A stretch of DNA of 64,000 nt from Asterias rubens. Taxonomy: Eukaryota > Echinodermata > Asteroidea > Forcipulatida > Asteriidae. Below are positions 12,540 to 23,914 of this stretch, piece after piece. The DNA lies in assembly GCF_902459465.1 (NCBI RefSeq), contig NC_047070.1, forward strand, positions 620,001-684,000, written 5' to 3'. The notes under the pieces are model-generated. The model was not told where the DNA came from. It did not search any database and saw only the letters and a list, made by a program, of their open reading frames with translations. Positions within the stretch are counted from its first letter, which is position 1. Each line of letters begins with the position of its first letter. The position numbers were made by a program, and so were the translations under genes.

Positions 12540-15500
12540 TCAACTTGATCGTGGGGAAATAACACGTAGGCCAATGTAGATACTGCAAAACAACAACAAA
12601 AATACCTGATTTATTAAAAGGTATTAACTTTATATGACATGCATGATGGTTTGATGTATAGGCTAATGAAAATTATTTATAAGTTTATTTATTAACATAA
12701 TTTTAGACACATTGGTTCAACTTTGACTTTTGCTTGTGAAAAGTTTGGCTGCCATTGTTTGCTCTTCTACATGTACTTTTGTTTTGAAATGACAAGACTG
12801 TAATGGTCCAATAGCCAAACATCTTTTTCTCATGACACGCTCTGACTGTGCACATAGCGTGTGCACATTAACATTTTGGTTGGCAAAAATGAGGAAACTT
12901 CGCGATGTTTTGTACACGGCTAATTGCTGCGTGACGCATACACGATTAAGCGTCTGCTTATTGCACATCTCTATGGCGTTTGCCAACCAACACGGTCTGT
13001 ACGAATGCGTGAATGTAATTAGCATATTTTCATGAAAAGGGTCCATTGTTGAGATTTTGACATACTTACCCAAGTCCCAAGGTGAGTAAATTGGTGAGGA
13101 TGAGGGACGGAATGAACACACTCAGGACTTCAGCCGATAAGAAGTTACTTTTCATCGCTTTGGACTTGCGGATACTCAGCCGGGTGTGGTCAGGATGCTT
13201 GAAACGAAACTCCCTGAAAAATTAAACCAACAGGCTATGCATAAATACACTGATGAAGACAGTTCTCCAAAAACTAAAAGCCAAATTCTTATGTGTCATT
13301 TTCCTTCCCATTTGACATGTTTTGATGAAATCCAACTTCACACACACATGTGATTTGCATTCGAGTATATGAAGATGCTCTACCTTGTCAGACTTTTTGT
13401 TTAAATAATATGAATACATAGGCCTAATGTAAAGAACATAACTCTAGCCTGTGCATATGTACCTGTACAATGTATAGTATCTCTAATCTAAACAAATTGG
13501 TAACAAAACTAACAATGAATAAGCCTAGTTTAAACACACTAAAGTTAACGTGAAGCAAAATTTTGTGATGCAAACAATCAGTAAGCCCTGTTTTCCATAA
13601 ATTGTAGTGACTCCAAAATAATGTGCTTTTTTGTCCTCACATTTCACGATAATTTTGCAGTAGGCTTTAGAAAGTTGGGTGTGTGAAGTTTTCAGGGTGT
13701 TAGAGTTAAACCTTTACAATCTAAAATTTAGATACACGTGTACGTATTTAAAAAAAATATATATCTCTAATAAAATGTATGCCAAAGGTTTAACTTACAG
13801 GACCCTTTAAAAAAACACTTAGACAGTTCACTGACAAACTGCTTATTAAAATGATGGAGAGGTCAACAAACTATTTTAAAGGGGTACATCCCAGGGGCCT
13901 CTCTCAAATCTCTGCTTGGGGGCAGGCTCCGCGCGCTGCCAACACAGGTCAGCCTTTAAACTGCACTTTGGAGCAGTGCGTACTGCATGCAGAGCCTTAG
14001 CAGGAGCCTAAGCAGAGAAAGCCCCCATATTAATTGATACTTCAGCGGAAATGACCGAGGACATGGCCATTTGATGACCCCTTGACCATCTTATAAATTT
14101 ACCGGTACAAATTGGTCTATAAGGGCCGCAACAATGACTAAGATATTACTGTTTAAAGCAGTTACTGCATTCACATCAGGGCCCATTTCATGGCTCTGCT
14201 TCCAAAAGCACACAATCGGTGCAAGCAGGGAATTCCGTGCTTACGTCAAGCATACTTCAGGGGTTAGCAGGGAACTTTTGCTTGTGCACACTTCACATAA
14301 CTAGGCATTCTTTGCTTACACAGCTAGCACAGACATTTGGCGCTTACACAGTAAGCAGCAAATGGTGGTTGTGAACGCAGAATTTGGCGGTAAGCAGAGC
14401 CATGAAATTGGGCCGAGAAGCCTGAAGGGTAATCCCTGGTTACTGTTCAAAGGGAATTCATACAACAGAAAATAAAAACATTACCTAATAACAGGCATCA
14501 ATAGGTAAAATATCCCAAAGTGTCTCACAAAAAAATTATTTGAATCAGATTTCCTTAATGCAATCTGTAACAAGGCAATTGAATAAAATCTGAAAATAAA
14601 ATACAAAAGTGCAGAGAACCATCCAAGTACTTCAAACACATCAATAAAATACAATAAAAGGAAGTTCAAATGCAAGATGATAATGTAGAAAGCTCCCTGA
14701 AAAACAACAAATCATGTTCTGATTCACCAATTTGAAAACAAGAGAATATTCCAAGATATTTATCAAGACATTCAAATTATTTAACATTATAAAATAGTAA
14801 CATGTGACAATTAAGAACAGAAAATAAACTAAACATAAAAACACGCACTAGGGCTAGGTCAGAGGGTAAAAACCCTAGAACACAAAAACAGACAAAAAAT
14901 CATTACTTGATTTACTTACTTTGGAGGGAGTGGTTCCGGCCTGCTGGACCAATCCCAAATCCACTCTGTACCATGACCCACAGCAGTACTAGAGCCGGGT
15001 AGAAGAGGAGCCGTCTAAAACAGAAACGACAAATACCTTCACATTAAAGAAAAAACTCCAACAAAGTAGTTTCAAGCGCCAAAATGGTTTCCAGACAAAA
15101 TTTGTTTTCAGTGCAGTTGGAATCAATCTCAGGAAAGGTTCTAAAGTTAAAACATCATTTAATAACGCCAATAACTCTTATATGCAGTAGGCCTAACATA
15201 CACAGCACAAATACAGATTATTGAAATTAATACGTTGTAGGCCAATAACTAATATTAAATTAAATTCTGCTTGGTTACACATTGTTATGACATCCCTAAA
15301 CTTAGACACCCCTACGTTCCGACCCCCTAGTATATTTTCCTACTCAACCCTAACCCTAACCTTACTGTGTGAATCAAAAGGTTTTTTTTTTAACATAAAA
15401 GGGTTGTCAAAACATCAGGGATATCAGATAGAGCAGTCACTATCCACTTTAGTGAACAAAGTAAGAAAAACTCTTCTCCTGTTAAAGGAAATCAATCAAA

Positions 15501-18500
15501 ATCTCAGATATGTGACACAAGAAAATGAAGATGAAACACTGAGAATTTGACAACACAATTTGACCACCTGAAAGTTCTAGAAAAAGTCTTTGCTCTAACT
15601 TTCTTCATCTTTTTTAACTCTTTTGGTGACCTTTACAAAAGATCAAAATCAGAGCACACTGTGCATAAAAATGACTCATCAACTTTAAGAGTAATGTTAA
15701 TCGTCACATAAACTTGTATGCATGTCCTTCATTATGGTTAATAAATACATACAATTACACACAAAGATAAGAAATAAGTGCTGGTACTAAGCTACTCATG
15801 TAATATCTACATGATCTAGGGAAGTCACATTATTCATGCATTCATTTTTAAAATAGAAAATATAGTGACAGGGAATGGGAAACACACTAACATCAACAAA
15901 TTTAAAGTCACCATATTTCAGCACAATCTCAATATTAACTGAATCAGTCTGGTGACAACTTTGGGTTTGATTTTATGAATATATCAAATGCAATTTTGAG
16001 TCCGTTTTGTCACAAAATAAACACAATTCACACGGTAAAGTCTTGACTATGGCATGGACGAAGTGACAAGTCAAGTAGTGAATTTTGCGATTGTGACAAT
16101 GTACGTGTACAAATGATGCATAAAATGTTAATCGCATAGATCTTTTCCTTTGCATTACTTTCACCCCAAAAACAGAGACGAATCTTTTTTAATTCTAGCC
16201 AACGTGGAAGACCATTCTATGCAGACATTTCCTGACGTGACAAAAGTGCCATATATACCTTGTTGTGCTGTTTGGAAAAAATGTGCGGGGGAATGCTTAT
16301 TTTGAAACTAAGCCTTAATTTTAAAGTATCGAGGGCATCCATGGCAAAATAAAGGATGACACTTGACATGTGTACCAACAATCACATTACAAGGATCTCT
16401 GTGTGGTATAAGAACAGTGAGTCACCAAGGAGGTTGGAATGCATGTCTCCAGAAGGAAGAACCCCTCCATTCCAATCCATACGGCATTTTATACCCAAAA
16501 GGTCACAATGTAAAACAGAGATCACACATAAATTACCAAGGTTAAGGTTGGCATACATGAAATATGTACATACATTCCATTTTTAAATAGTATCATGCAT
16601 AAATGTGGAAAACATTCAACAACGTTCATAGCTTGAATAAAATGATAAAATAGTTCAGACTCCAAGCATCCAGAGACAGTTGTGACTGGTGTCTGTTACA
16701 GGCTGGTACAGGGTGGTATTTGGCACGTAGACATCCTAGACAGACAGCCAGGTTCTGTGTACTTCGATCTCTAGAGTATTGTTCCCAGGAAAATAAATCA
16801 AAACAACACATGATTCTAGGCAGAACTGGGTCAACTTATAGACCCAAACCCATGACCACCTGCTACATTTATGAACACTCTACAAGAAAAGTTGCAAATT
16901 AAAATTTCAAAACAGGGATACAAAGCACACAAATTGAAGGTCTGCTGGATTAAAAAAAATAGGTTTTGTTTTAAAAGTTTGACTTACCTGTGATCTGTCT
17001 GAGCCATTGCTGTAGGTAGACCCTGGGGCACTGTTGGCACCACTGCCATTCGGACTGGGTGGACCTTTGGGGCTAAAAATTACAAGCAAAAAAGAAGGAT
17101 CAGTCAAATACTCTGCTCTCAGTGTTAACATTTTAAAGGAACCCAAATTTTATTATAAGAAATCAAATGGTCTCTGTGACCTAACTGGCGGTGTGACTAG
17201 TGGTTATGATCCGACTAGAACACAGGTACGTCATGGTTCAATTCTTTTCAAACTAATCAATCTGATCCAAACATTGAGGTTACACAATCGTTTTGTTTTT
17301 AAGTAGGATTTGAAACTTTGCATGGTGGAAATAAGATATAGAAGAGTTTGCGGTAACACCATGTAATGAATCTCTAAATGAGTTGGGGTGGTTCTGAAAA
17401 GAACCGTTGGATTAACTCGACGTTTCGATCATCAGTATGCTCTGATCGTCTTTTGGAGAATGCCGTTTTGTTTTTGTTTTTCAGAACAACTCAAAGAAAG
17501 ATTTCATGCAGCAATCTCCATCAGTAATCTGCTGGCCAATCTCTAGTTTAAAAATCACCTGTCAAAATGATCTCCAAGCAGTGGTTCGGCTGGCTAGTTC
17601 ATAGCCCCCCATACTTGTGTGGCCAACTCTCTGAATCCTTGCAGAGTTGGCCACACAAGTAGGGCTAGCTTAGTGTAGAAAAGCATCCCTCTGGAAGCTT
17701 TATTTCTAAAATATGAACCATGGACCAATGAAAAAGCTGATGGACATGATGGACTAGTGAAAGTAAAACGACATGTATCTGGTCCTGCGGACTAGTTGCT
17801 AAAAAAAGATACTTGGGTAAACCCTGTCATAAATGGTGGTTCTGCAAACCTTAATATATTTTCATATTATTTCAGGCCTGTATGCTTCGTTTTTGAAAGA
17901 GCAACAACACCAAGGCATTTTCTCCTTGGTAAAGGGCACCCTTTATGAGCAAATTGTAAATTTCTACTGAAACAATTTAGGGGCACCAAGGCAGTATGAC
18001 AAGGGGGCATAGGAGCATCACCCATGTTCCCTCTGTGAAGGCCTGTAGTTTGTTTTGTACCTTCCTCCCTGAGAACTTCCCCTTGATGTTGATCTTGACT
18101 CCCTCTGAGCTTCCATCAACAGCTTTTCCATGTTACCATTGTAAATAGAGTGAGGTCTGTTGCCATCACCTCCTTCCTGATTGAAAACTACCCAGGAATC
18201 TGCAAAATAATCATGATTCAAATCCACAAAGTTTGTTATCGTAATGGTATTGATGGTATTTAATTTAATTAGATTGGAACCAAATACTGTAAAGGAATTT
18301 AAAGTCACCTGGAAGTGGTATTTTTTTCAAAATAAAGCTTTTGTCACTAATATGTGTTTTGATGAGTGGAATGTGAATAAACAGTTAGCTAAGGTTTAAA
18401 AAAATAAGTTCTTATGTTATTTACAAATTTAAGAGTAGACCCCGACCCGAGAAGGTGCTGTTCGTGACGTCAATCGAGGCAGACTTTGCCTGTAATGCGT

Positions 18501-20354
18501 AGAGTAAACACAATTGCAAAGTACATGTACGGACCAAATCGTGAGTTGGTACATTTAAAAAAAAAATGTTTTCGTTTTTTTCCGGCAATGCCGACCAGGT
18601 GTATTGCTGCTGAATGCAGAAAAACACTTTTTGAAACCAACTCACGACTTGGACGTACATGTACTTTGCACGTGTGTTTACTATACGCATTGCAGGCAAA
18701 GTCTGCCTCGATTGACGTCACAAAAGGGGTAGGCGGAGTCAGCCCCCCAAACAAATTTATATATTTTTTAAACATATAAATCGTGACAAACAATTACTAA
18801 AAAAAATGTTTTATTGTTCGTAAGCATATACATGTACTCTTATGTTTGAAAGAAAAAAAATTCTGTTTCCAGGTGACTTTAAACAAACAGTTATCAGAAT
18901 TGAGATTTATACTGCTGTACGGTTCTCATGTTATTTTTGCTTCTCTGGACTGGTGCATGTAATTGTCTGTATGCCTGGACTCTGGATGCCTGGACTGGAG
19001 TAGAAACAAGGTGATGTTCATTCATCTCAATCTCCATTGGTTCAGTCAGCAAAATACCCTGCTGGATACATCAATGCTAACAATTGATTTTGTCGATATT
19101 GTCATGGAAGTAATTGGAAATAATTATGTGTATACGGAGGATGCAAACCCCTCAAACATATTTTGGTCTAAATTTGTGTTAGTTTATTTTCAGAATCAGT
19201 ATGTATACTCCCAGAACTTTAAGATGACGTTTCGCAACAGGGAGACGTTAGCAGATCTTTTCCATTTCAATACTGATTTATACTGCCAAGAATCCATGAT
19301 GTCATATTATGTAGACCCTATTGATTTTGTCATTTGATTAATTTCAAAGGGTTGCCTCACAGTCACATCCTCCTCTAACATTATGATCGTAACCCTCCAT
19401 CCATCCTCCCGTCATCCCAACTAGTTAAGATAATCTGGATCTGGAGATGGATAAATATTCTCCCTCAATACTCTTATTATTATTATTATTATTTATTTGG
19501 CAATTCACATAAAAATACAAAAATACAAAAATTGTATACGTAAAGGATAAAACTCTTAAAAACATTAAATATATAAATATATACATCTGGATTGGAAAAC
19601 ATTAAAAAGGGGGATACATCAAGATATAAAAAAGGAGGACAGTCAGTAAAAGAGAAGACAAAGTACTACACGACTGAGGACAACAGAAAGACAACAATCC
19701 AGGTTTGCCACAGGACTGACAAAAGTGCCTGCACTGTCACCAGAGGTGTGTCAGTCCAACCTGGAAGGACAAGAGACAAACAATTTCACATAAAAACCCA
19801 GAGCAAAAGATTACAGAATAACAATACAATTACAAGAAGAGCCCATCACTCAGCCCATATAATCTTCCTCCATGATGATCAGCACAAGTGTCACTACCTA
19901 CAGCAAATAAAATTCACTGTCGAGCAAAAGTTCAAAGCATAGAGAAAAAGAGCAGTAATCTAATAACTTTATTATAAAAAAAAAACAATTTATTGCAGAT
20001 TAATTAAACAAGAACAACTGCTCGTTTGTTTGTGACCTGACCTGGTATGAGGTGTACTGTTTATTCTAAACTCAATCTAGAACAGTAAATTCACAACTTG
20101 TTGATAAATGATCAACGAGCCACGTCCCAGCATTCGAGCTGACGTTGGCGGCCACGCACTACAAACGTCATGCAGTGGCCCCTGGCCTAGAATCCAGATG
20201 TTTCTATATTGTTTTTCTAAACTAACTGCAAAATGTATACTGTGAGCCATGCATTAGAAACGAAAGACTTGGACGAAAGCACAATCAATCCAATCTATGA
20301 ATATTTACCATTTAACGATTCCTCTCCATGTCTTCGTGGTGAATTAGTAGCCAT
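12540..20354 (-). CDS. BNIP3: BNIP3/NIX family mitophagy receptor (6 coding exons)
   Basis: Exons in transcript order: 20309-20354, 18061-18199, 16988-17072, 14920-15014, 13070-13213, 12540-12582. All are GT-AG with matching phases; 552 nt give 183 residues plus stop (human BNIP3 has 194). BNIP3 sits in the outer mitochondrial membrane and recruits LC3/GABARAP for mitophagy (family knowledge). Seen: the LIR motif SWVVF with W18 and F21; IYNGNMEKLLMEAQRES, the BNIP3 signature block; the WIWDWSSRPE block in exon 4; EFRFKHPDHTRLSIRKSKAM; then a C-terminal transmembrane helix (about 149-174) ending GLGIYIG with the G170xxxG174 motif. The usual Ser-His pair of the helix is Thr162-Asn163 and the small Ala is Thr166. 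The short tail LRVISPRSS replaces the vertebrate tail. The family assignment is very firm; one gene here answers to both vertebrate BNIP3 and BNIP3L. Confidence 0.95.
13898..14022. mobile_element. Small palindromic element in BNIP3 intron 4
   Basis: Inverted ends CTCTGCTTGGGGGCAGGCTC and GAGCCTAAGCAGAG enclose a GC-richer centre, unlike the flanking AT-rich intron. Typical of a small MITE; family unknown. Confidence 0.45.
14175..14416. mobile_element. Palindromic element, GGGCCCAATTTCAT family
   Basis: The left end GGGCCCATTTCATGGCTCTGC is the inverted complement of the right end GCAGAGCCATGAAATTGGGCC. Related ends occur at 60210-60466, 12196-12338, 47203-47395 and 49976-50140. Confidence 0.65.
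15346..15364 (+). repeat. Short interstitial telomere-like repeat
   Basis: Roughly two and a half CCCTAA units in BNIP3 intron 3. Too short to imply an old chromosome end. Confidence 0.5.
17340..17475 (-). mobile_element. Penelope-like or retrozyme-type remnant with a hammerhead-like core
   Basis: The minus strand reads AGACGATCAGAGCATACTGATGATCGAAACGTCGAG: a stem II (GATCAG with CTGATC) followed by CGAAAC, as in type I hammerheads. The expected CUGANGA box is degraded to CAAAAGA. Nearby GGTTCTGAAAAGAACC and TTTGCGGTAACACCATGT recur at 57040-57350, 39005-39045, 29930-29990 and 45755-45790, marking one dispersed family. Confidence 0.45.
17602..17667. repeat. Short hairpin element (family shared with 26903-26964)
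   Basis: Long inverted arms with core TACTTGTGTGGCCAACTCT flank the loop CTGAATCCTTGC. Four extra bases sit in the left arm. It matches the hairpin at 26903-26964 in outer arm and loop but differs in the inner stem. Confidence 0.85.
18452..18722. repeat. Inverted repeat of about 85-bp arms enclosing a THAP-like start
   Basis: Arms begin TGACGTCAATCGAGGCAGAC on opposite strands and extend past GTGAGTTGGT with few mismatches. The spacer holds ATG at 18598 encoding MPTRCIAAECRKT, which resembles the start of a THAP zinc finger (Cys-x4-Cys after an N-terminal Met-Pro). No further THAP residues follow. It lies in BNIP3 intron 1. Confidence 0.7.
19470..19975. other. BNIP3 intron 1 repeat-like stretch
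   Basis: Starts with an ATT microsatellite and TTTGGCAATTCACATAAAAATAC, then an A-rich purine-heavy body ending in a poly-A-like run near 19975. An open frame of 116 codons (19592-19942, +) is rich in Lys, Thr and Gln with no recognisable domain; I read it as non-coding repeat sequence. Confidence 0.35.
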
Positions 20355-20357
20355 TTT

Positions 20358-20409
20358 CACGTCTGTTTTTATCTGTCGTATGTGGAAAACCTGTTTTTAT
20401 TACGCACGT
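20358..20409 (-). promoter_or_regulatory. Candidate hypoxia response elements upstream of BNIP3
   Basis: On the minus strand ACGTG cores lie at 20358-20362 and 20404-20409 (ACGTGC), 4-55 bp upstream of the start codon. Vertebrate BNIP3 is a direct HIF-1 target through such sites (established). The core is short and common, so this is suggestive only. Confidence 0.35.
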
Positions 20410-23400
20410 AAAGTCGTACCATACACACAGCGTTGCAATGTTTTGCTTCCGTAATCCGGACAGGGGAGACCCTCCTATTTTTAAATGGGAATGTTTACAA
20501 ATTGTTTCTTCGTTTGGTATTCCCTTTCGACATTTTAAAACATAAACAAAATATAGTAATAACAAAACTGTTACAACAAATCTAAATTTGGAAGTAATTT
20601 GAGTGAAAAGTATAAAAGTGGTATAATTTAAAAAACGTAAATAAACCCATATTGAGACGAGGAGTGTGCACTCTGTAAAACTGCGCTAAACCTGCCTCCC
20701 TTAACGTAATTAGCATAATAAATGAATATTTTGACCAATGAGAAAGCTCGAATTGGCAGGAGATAAGATGGTCCGATGAGACACGATTGACGTCATTATG
20801 TAAACACACAACATGTGGCAATAACAAACTAAAAGGAAAGGTGTGACATTTTATCCTTTTTTATGCGTTTTTTATAAACAAATGTAGTTTATTTTACTTT
20901 CAAGCTATTTTTTTCTCCCAAACCTAATAAAAAGAAATAGTATGAATGACGAACTGTTTTGTTTCTGATGAACATAAATTTAAACACTGTTTTGTAACCA
21001 ATATTTATTGAAAACGAGTAATAACAAATAACAAAAACACAACAAAAGCATCTCTCGAAAATCAATGTGCTTTTTATTTAATCAATACACTATAAGTTGT
21101 ATAATTATTATAATCTACACTATAATATTTCTCATTATAGTTGTATTTTATAATTAATATAGTCAAAGTCGTGATCAAATTACAGACTTTGGTGTCAGTA
21201 ACAGGTTACACGCATGTTACCATGCTACCACACACATGCTCTGACACCCCCCCCCCCCCCACACACACACCCCTAATTTGTTATTTTCTCATCCTGACCA
21301 TCTAACCTCAAACATGCTACCTAAACCCTGTTGTGTAGATTGAGGGGGTTAACCACCACATGGTTTTCAGAACAATATATAGGGGTGTCGAACACAGAGC
21401 TAGCAGTCAGCCCCAAAATCACAAACAATTCTTATTGTCTATAAACCAAATGGGGTGCTCTTTTCAAATAAATGTAAACAAGAAATTTCAGTGAATTGTA
21501 TGATTTGTAAAGGGAAGAAAGGGAAAATCAATCAATAGATTTTGTTTTGCCTGAAACTGATAGATTTACATGATCCTGCTTAGCAATGTGTGTAAAAATA
21601 AATTTGTGTCCAGTTAGGATTGTGAATGGTTTACAGGTATTTTAACTGTTGATTCGGTTACACAGGTAACAAATATTTTCTTGCAATAAACCTTTTTCTA
21701 ATTATGCAAATATACTTCAAGTGGTGTGTGTTTCAAAAAAGTAAAACAAATTAAAGATAAAATAATTACTCACTTCAAATATATATGTATTTTTCAAAAC
21801 AAATTATTTATATAAAAAACAAACTATAAATATTGCTGACCACTTTAAACATTCACTGTTGATATATTTATCCAATCTATCCATTCTCACATTATTCCTG
21901 CACTAATTTGTTAGTATTAGATCCAACATAAATTGTCTCAAGTTAGTTTTAGCCAACTACCATTGTTAGATGAAAACCAATGATTTTAGAGTATGATTAT
22001 AACTGTTGTTATTTTGGCAAACCCTTTTAAACAAGTAACTACGTATGTCACCTTGACTACAATCCTTGTAAGATTCCACAAACTAATAATTAATATACAA
22101 AAGGTTAAATTTGTGAAAATAGATTATGTGCATAGATATAAGTATAGTTTATAAATCTGTGTGTGCTAACCCTTTAGGCATTAAAAAAAAAAAAAAATGA
22201 CACCACACCCACCCCAATACATCCCCCACCAACACTTCTTGAAAAGAATGTCTTCACTGTCCAAGTGGACAGGGAGGAAATAATGCTTACCATTTCCAGC
22301 TAAGCAAAAATAAGCAAGACACTGGTAACTTTAATCTGATAGGAGTTGCAATGAGCAAGTTTTTCTTAGATGATTAACAATGTATATAGCAAGACTGAAC
22401 TTGGATTTTTATGTTGTTCAAAAACCTGAGGTCTTCTTATGAGGCCAAAGTTTCTGTCATAAGAAATGCTTTTGTACGATGAAATGGGTGATTTTTACCC
22501 ACAATTGTATGCCAGCTTGAAGTAACAAAAACTGTGTGCAGCAGATACATAGGTGTTAACTCTGTGCAGCAGGTGTTAGACGCACTGAATACTAATAGGA
22601 TAGGGTTCATATTTAGAAAGTTATCAATTCATAAACCAAGTGAAGTTAGTAAGTGTTTTGTGATTTTGCTCGAATATGGTACATAAATCAAGGTTACATG
22701 TAAAACAAGAAGCTCCTCTGTTGTACATTGGCTTTTTCCTTATTAAAAGTATAATGTTTTATAATAATTAATTACTTTTTAATTGTGATTGGTCATTGCT
22801 AAATATAAACTCCTAAATGGCCAAACAGAAAAGATCCATGCACAGTACATAAGTAGAACATAGTATTGTGTTGTAAATCATTACATGTTTGTTTCTGCTT
22901 GATCATTATTATTTAACCCATTTCCTAACTCATACAACCTTTATTGAGTTACCTTTACTCCAAAACAATAGCAATGTTCCAAAGTATGACATCCAACTTG
23001 TTTTGTTTTAGTCTCCCATGTACCTACATCTTATCAGCTACATCATGACAGTTAGTCATCATTACATTGTGATGATGCACTCTTTGAATCAGACCTTTGA
23101 ACAAAGTTTCTACAAACCAAACTCTGATGAAAATAAATCCGTCTAAACGGTCTTTATCTGGCATTACACAGAATTGGTGAGAATAAAAAACTCAGATCTA
23201 GGACTCTGTATCTGTGTAGAGCACAGACGTAGACGCACAGTCCTACACGGGGCTATCATAGGAGTCAACATTATTTCAAGGGTGTTCAATCTTGAAATTT
23301 TACAAGGAAGGCAAAGGAGGGGTCACAATAAAAGATTTAGGCACAAGATGCCGAACTGAAGCTTTATCTATTTTTAAACGTGAAACACGCATGGGCGTCA

Positions 23401-23914
23401 TTTCAGCATGTGAATGTTTTGTTTCCCATTGATAGGAATGGTCATTGTCTGCACTGATCCGCACTGATCAATTGTTGTATCAAAAGAGTTACTTGCCGAA
23501 ATGGCATCCAGTGGGATTTTACATTTCAGCACGAGTTCCGCAGCTAGCGCTCCATAATCTTTGGTCACAACCGGATAGACCTTTATCATGGTGCAGCCAT
23601 CTTGAATTTCTCCCGTTGATATCAATGTAACCAAACCGAGGCTGGAAAAACAAAATAGTCTGGTATCCTATTAGCAACGTTGTTATTAGCATTCATTGTT
23701 GTTATTGGATACAAGGAACTGATCAAGATGGAGGCAGCATGATAAAAAGTCTATAATGCCTCATTAAAAGAATTGATCAAAATTACACAGTCAAGTGTAA
23801 TGTACTTTATTCAAAAATAGAGTAAGCAATAGATGCTTACGTTCAAATCTAGCTGCAATTTGAGGATGGGTGGTCAAGAGAAATTAAAGCATGTAAAAAG
23901 TGCTAGTTTAGGCT
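20410..23914. other. Region between the BNIP3 start and the F-box gene stop
   Basis: Both flanking genes are on the minus strand, so this holds the BNIP3 promoter (left part) and the 3'UTR of the F-box gene (right part). A poly-C/CA tract lies at 21246-21270. Minus-strand AATAAA motifs occur near 21004 and 21063. Apart from the open frame at 23398-23645 I see no coding sequence. The rest is AT-rich and featureless. Confidence 0.45.
23398..23645 (-). CDS. Unrecognised open frame, possible terminal exon or 3'UTR
   Basis: A good minus-strand acceptor (TTTTTCCAG ending at 23646) is followed by 79 open codons ending TGA at 23398, with higher GC than its surroundings. The translated tail includes MIKVYPVVTKDYGALAAELV and has no family resemblance that I recognise. 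Splicing the F-box exon 2 donor here would read a different frame (PRFGYIDINGRNSRW, then a stop). It may be an alternative last exon, a separate small gene, or chance. Confidence 0.25.

Noticed and set aside
12487-12540. TTCGAAC-containing segment next to the BNIP3 stop, tRNA-like
   Set aside because: Only a B-box-like decamer is present, with no A box or stems.
12717-13121. Minus-strand frame of 134 codons
   Set aside because: Overlaps BNIP3 exon 5 in a different frame and continues into intron sequence; no family resemblance.
18963-19337. Plus-strand frame of 124 codons in BNIP3 intron 1
   Set aside because: No domain, no splice partners, AT-rich composition like the intron, and antisense to BNIP3.
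19592-19942. Plus-strand frame of 116 codons in BNIP3 intron 1
   Set aside because: Low-complexity Lys/Thr/Gln composition inside a repeat-like stretch with no recognisable family.
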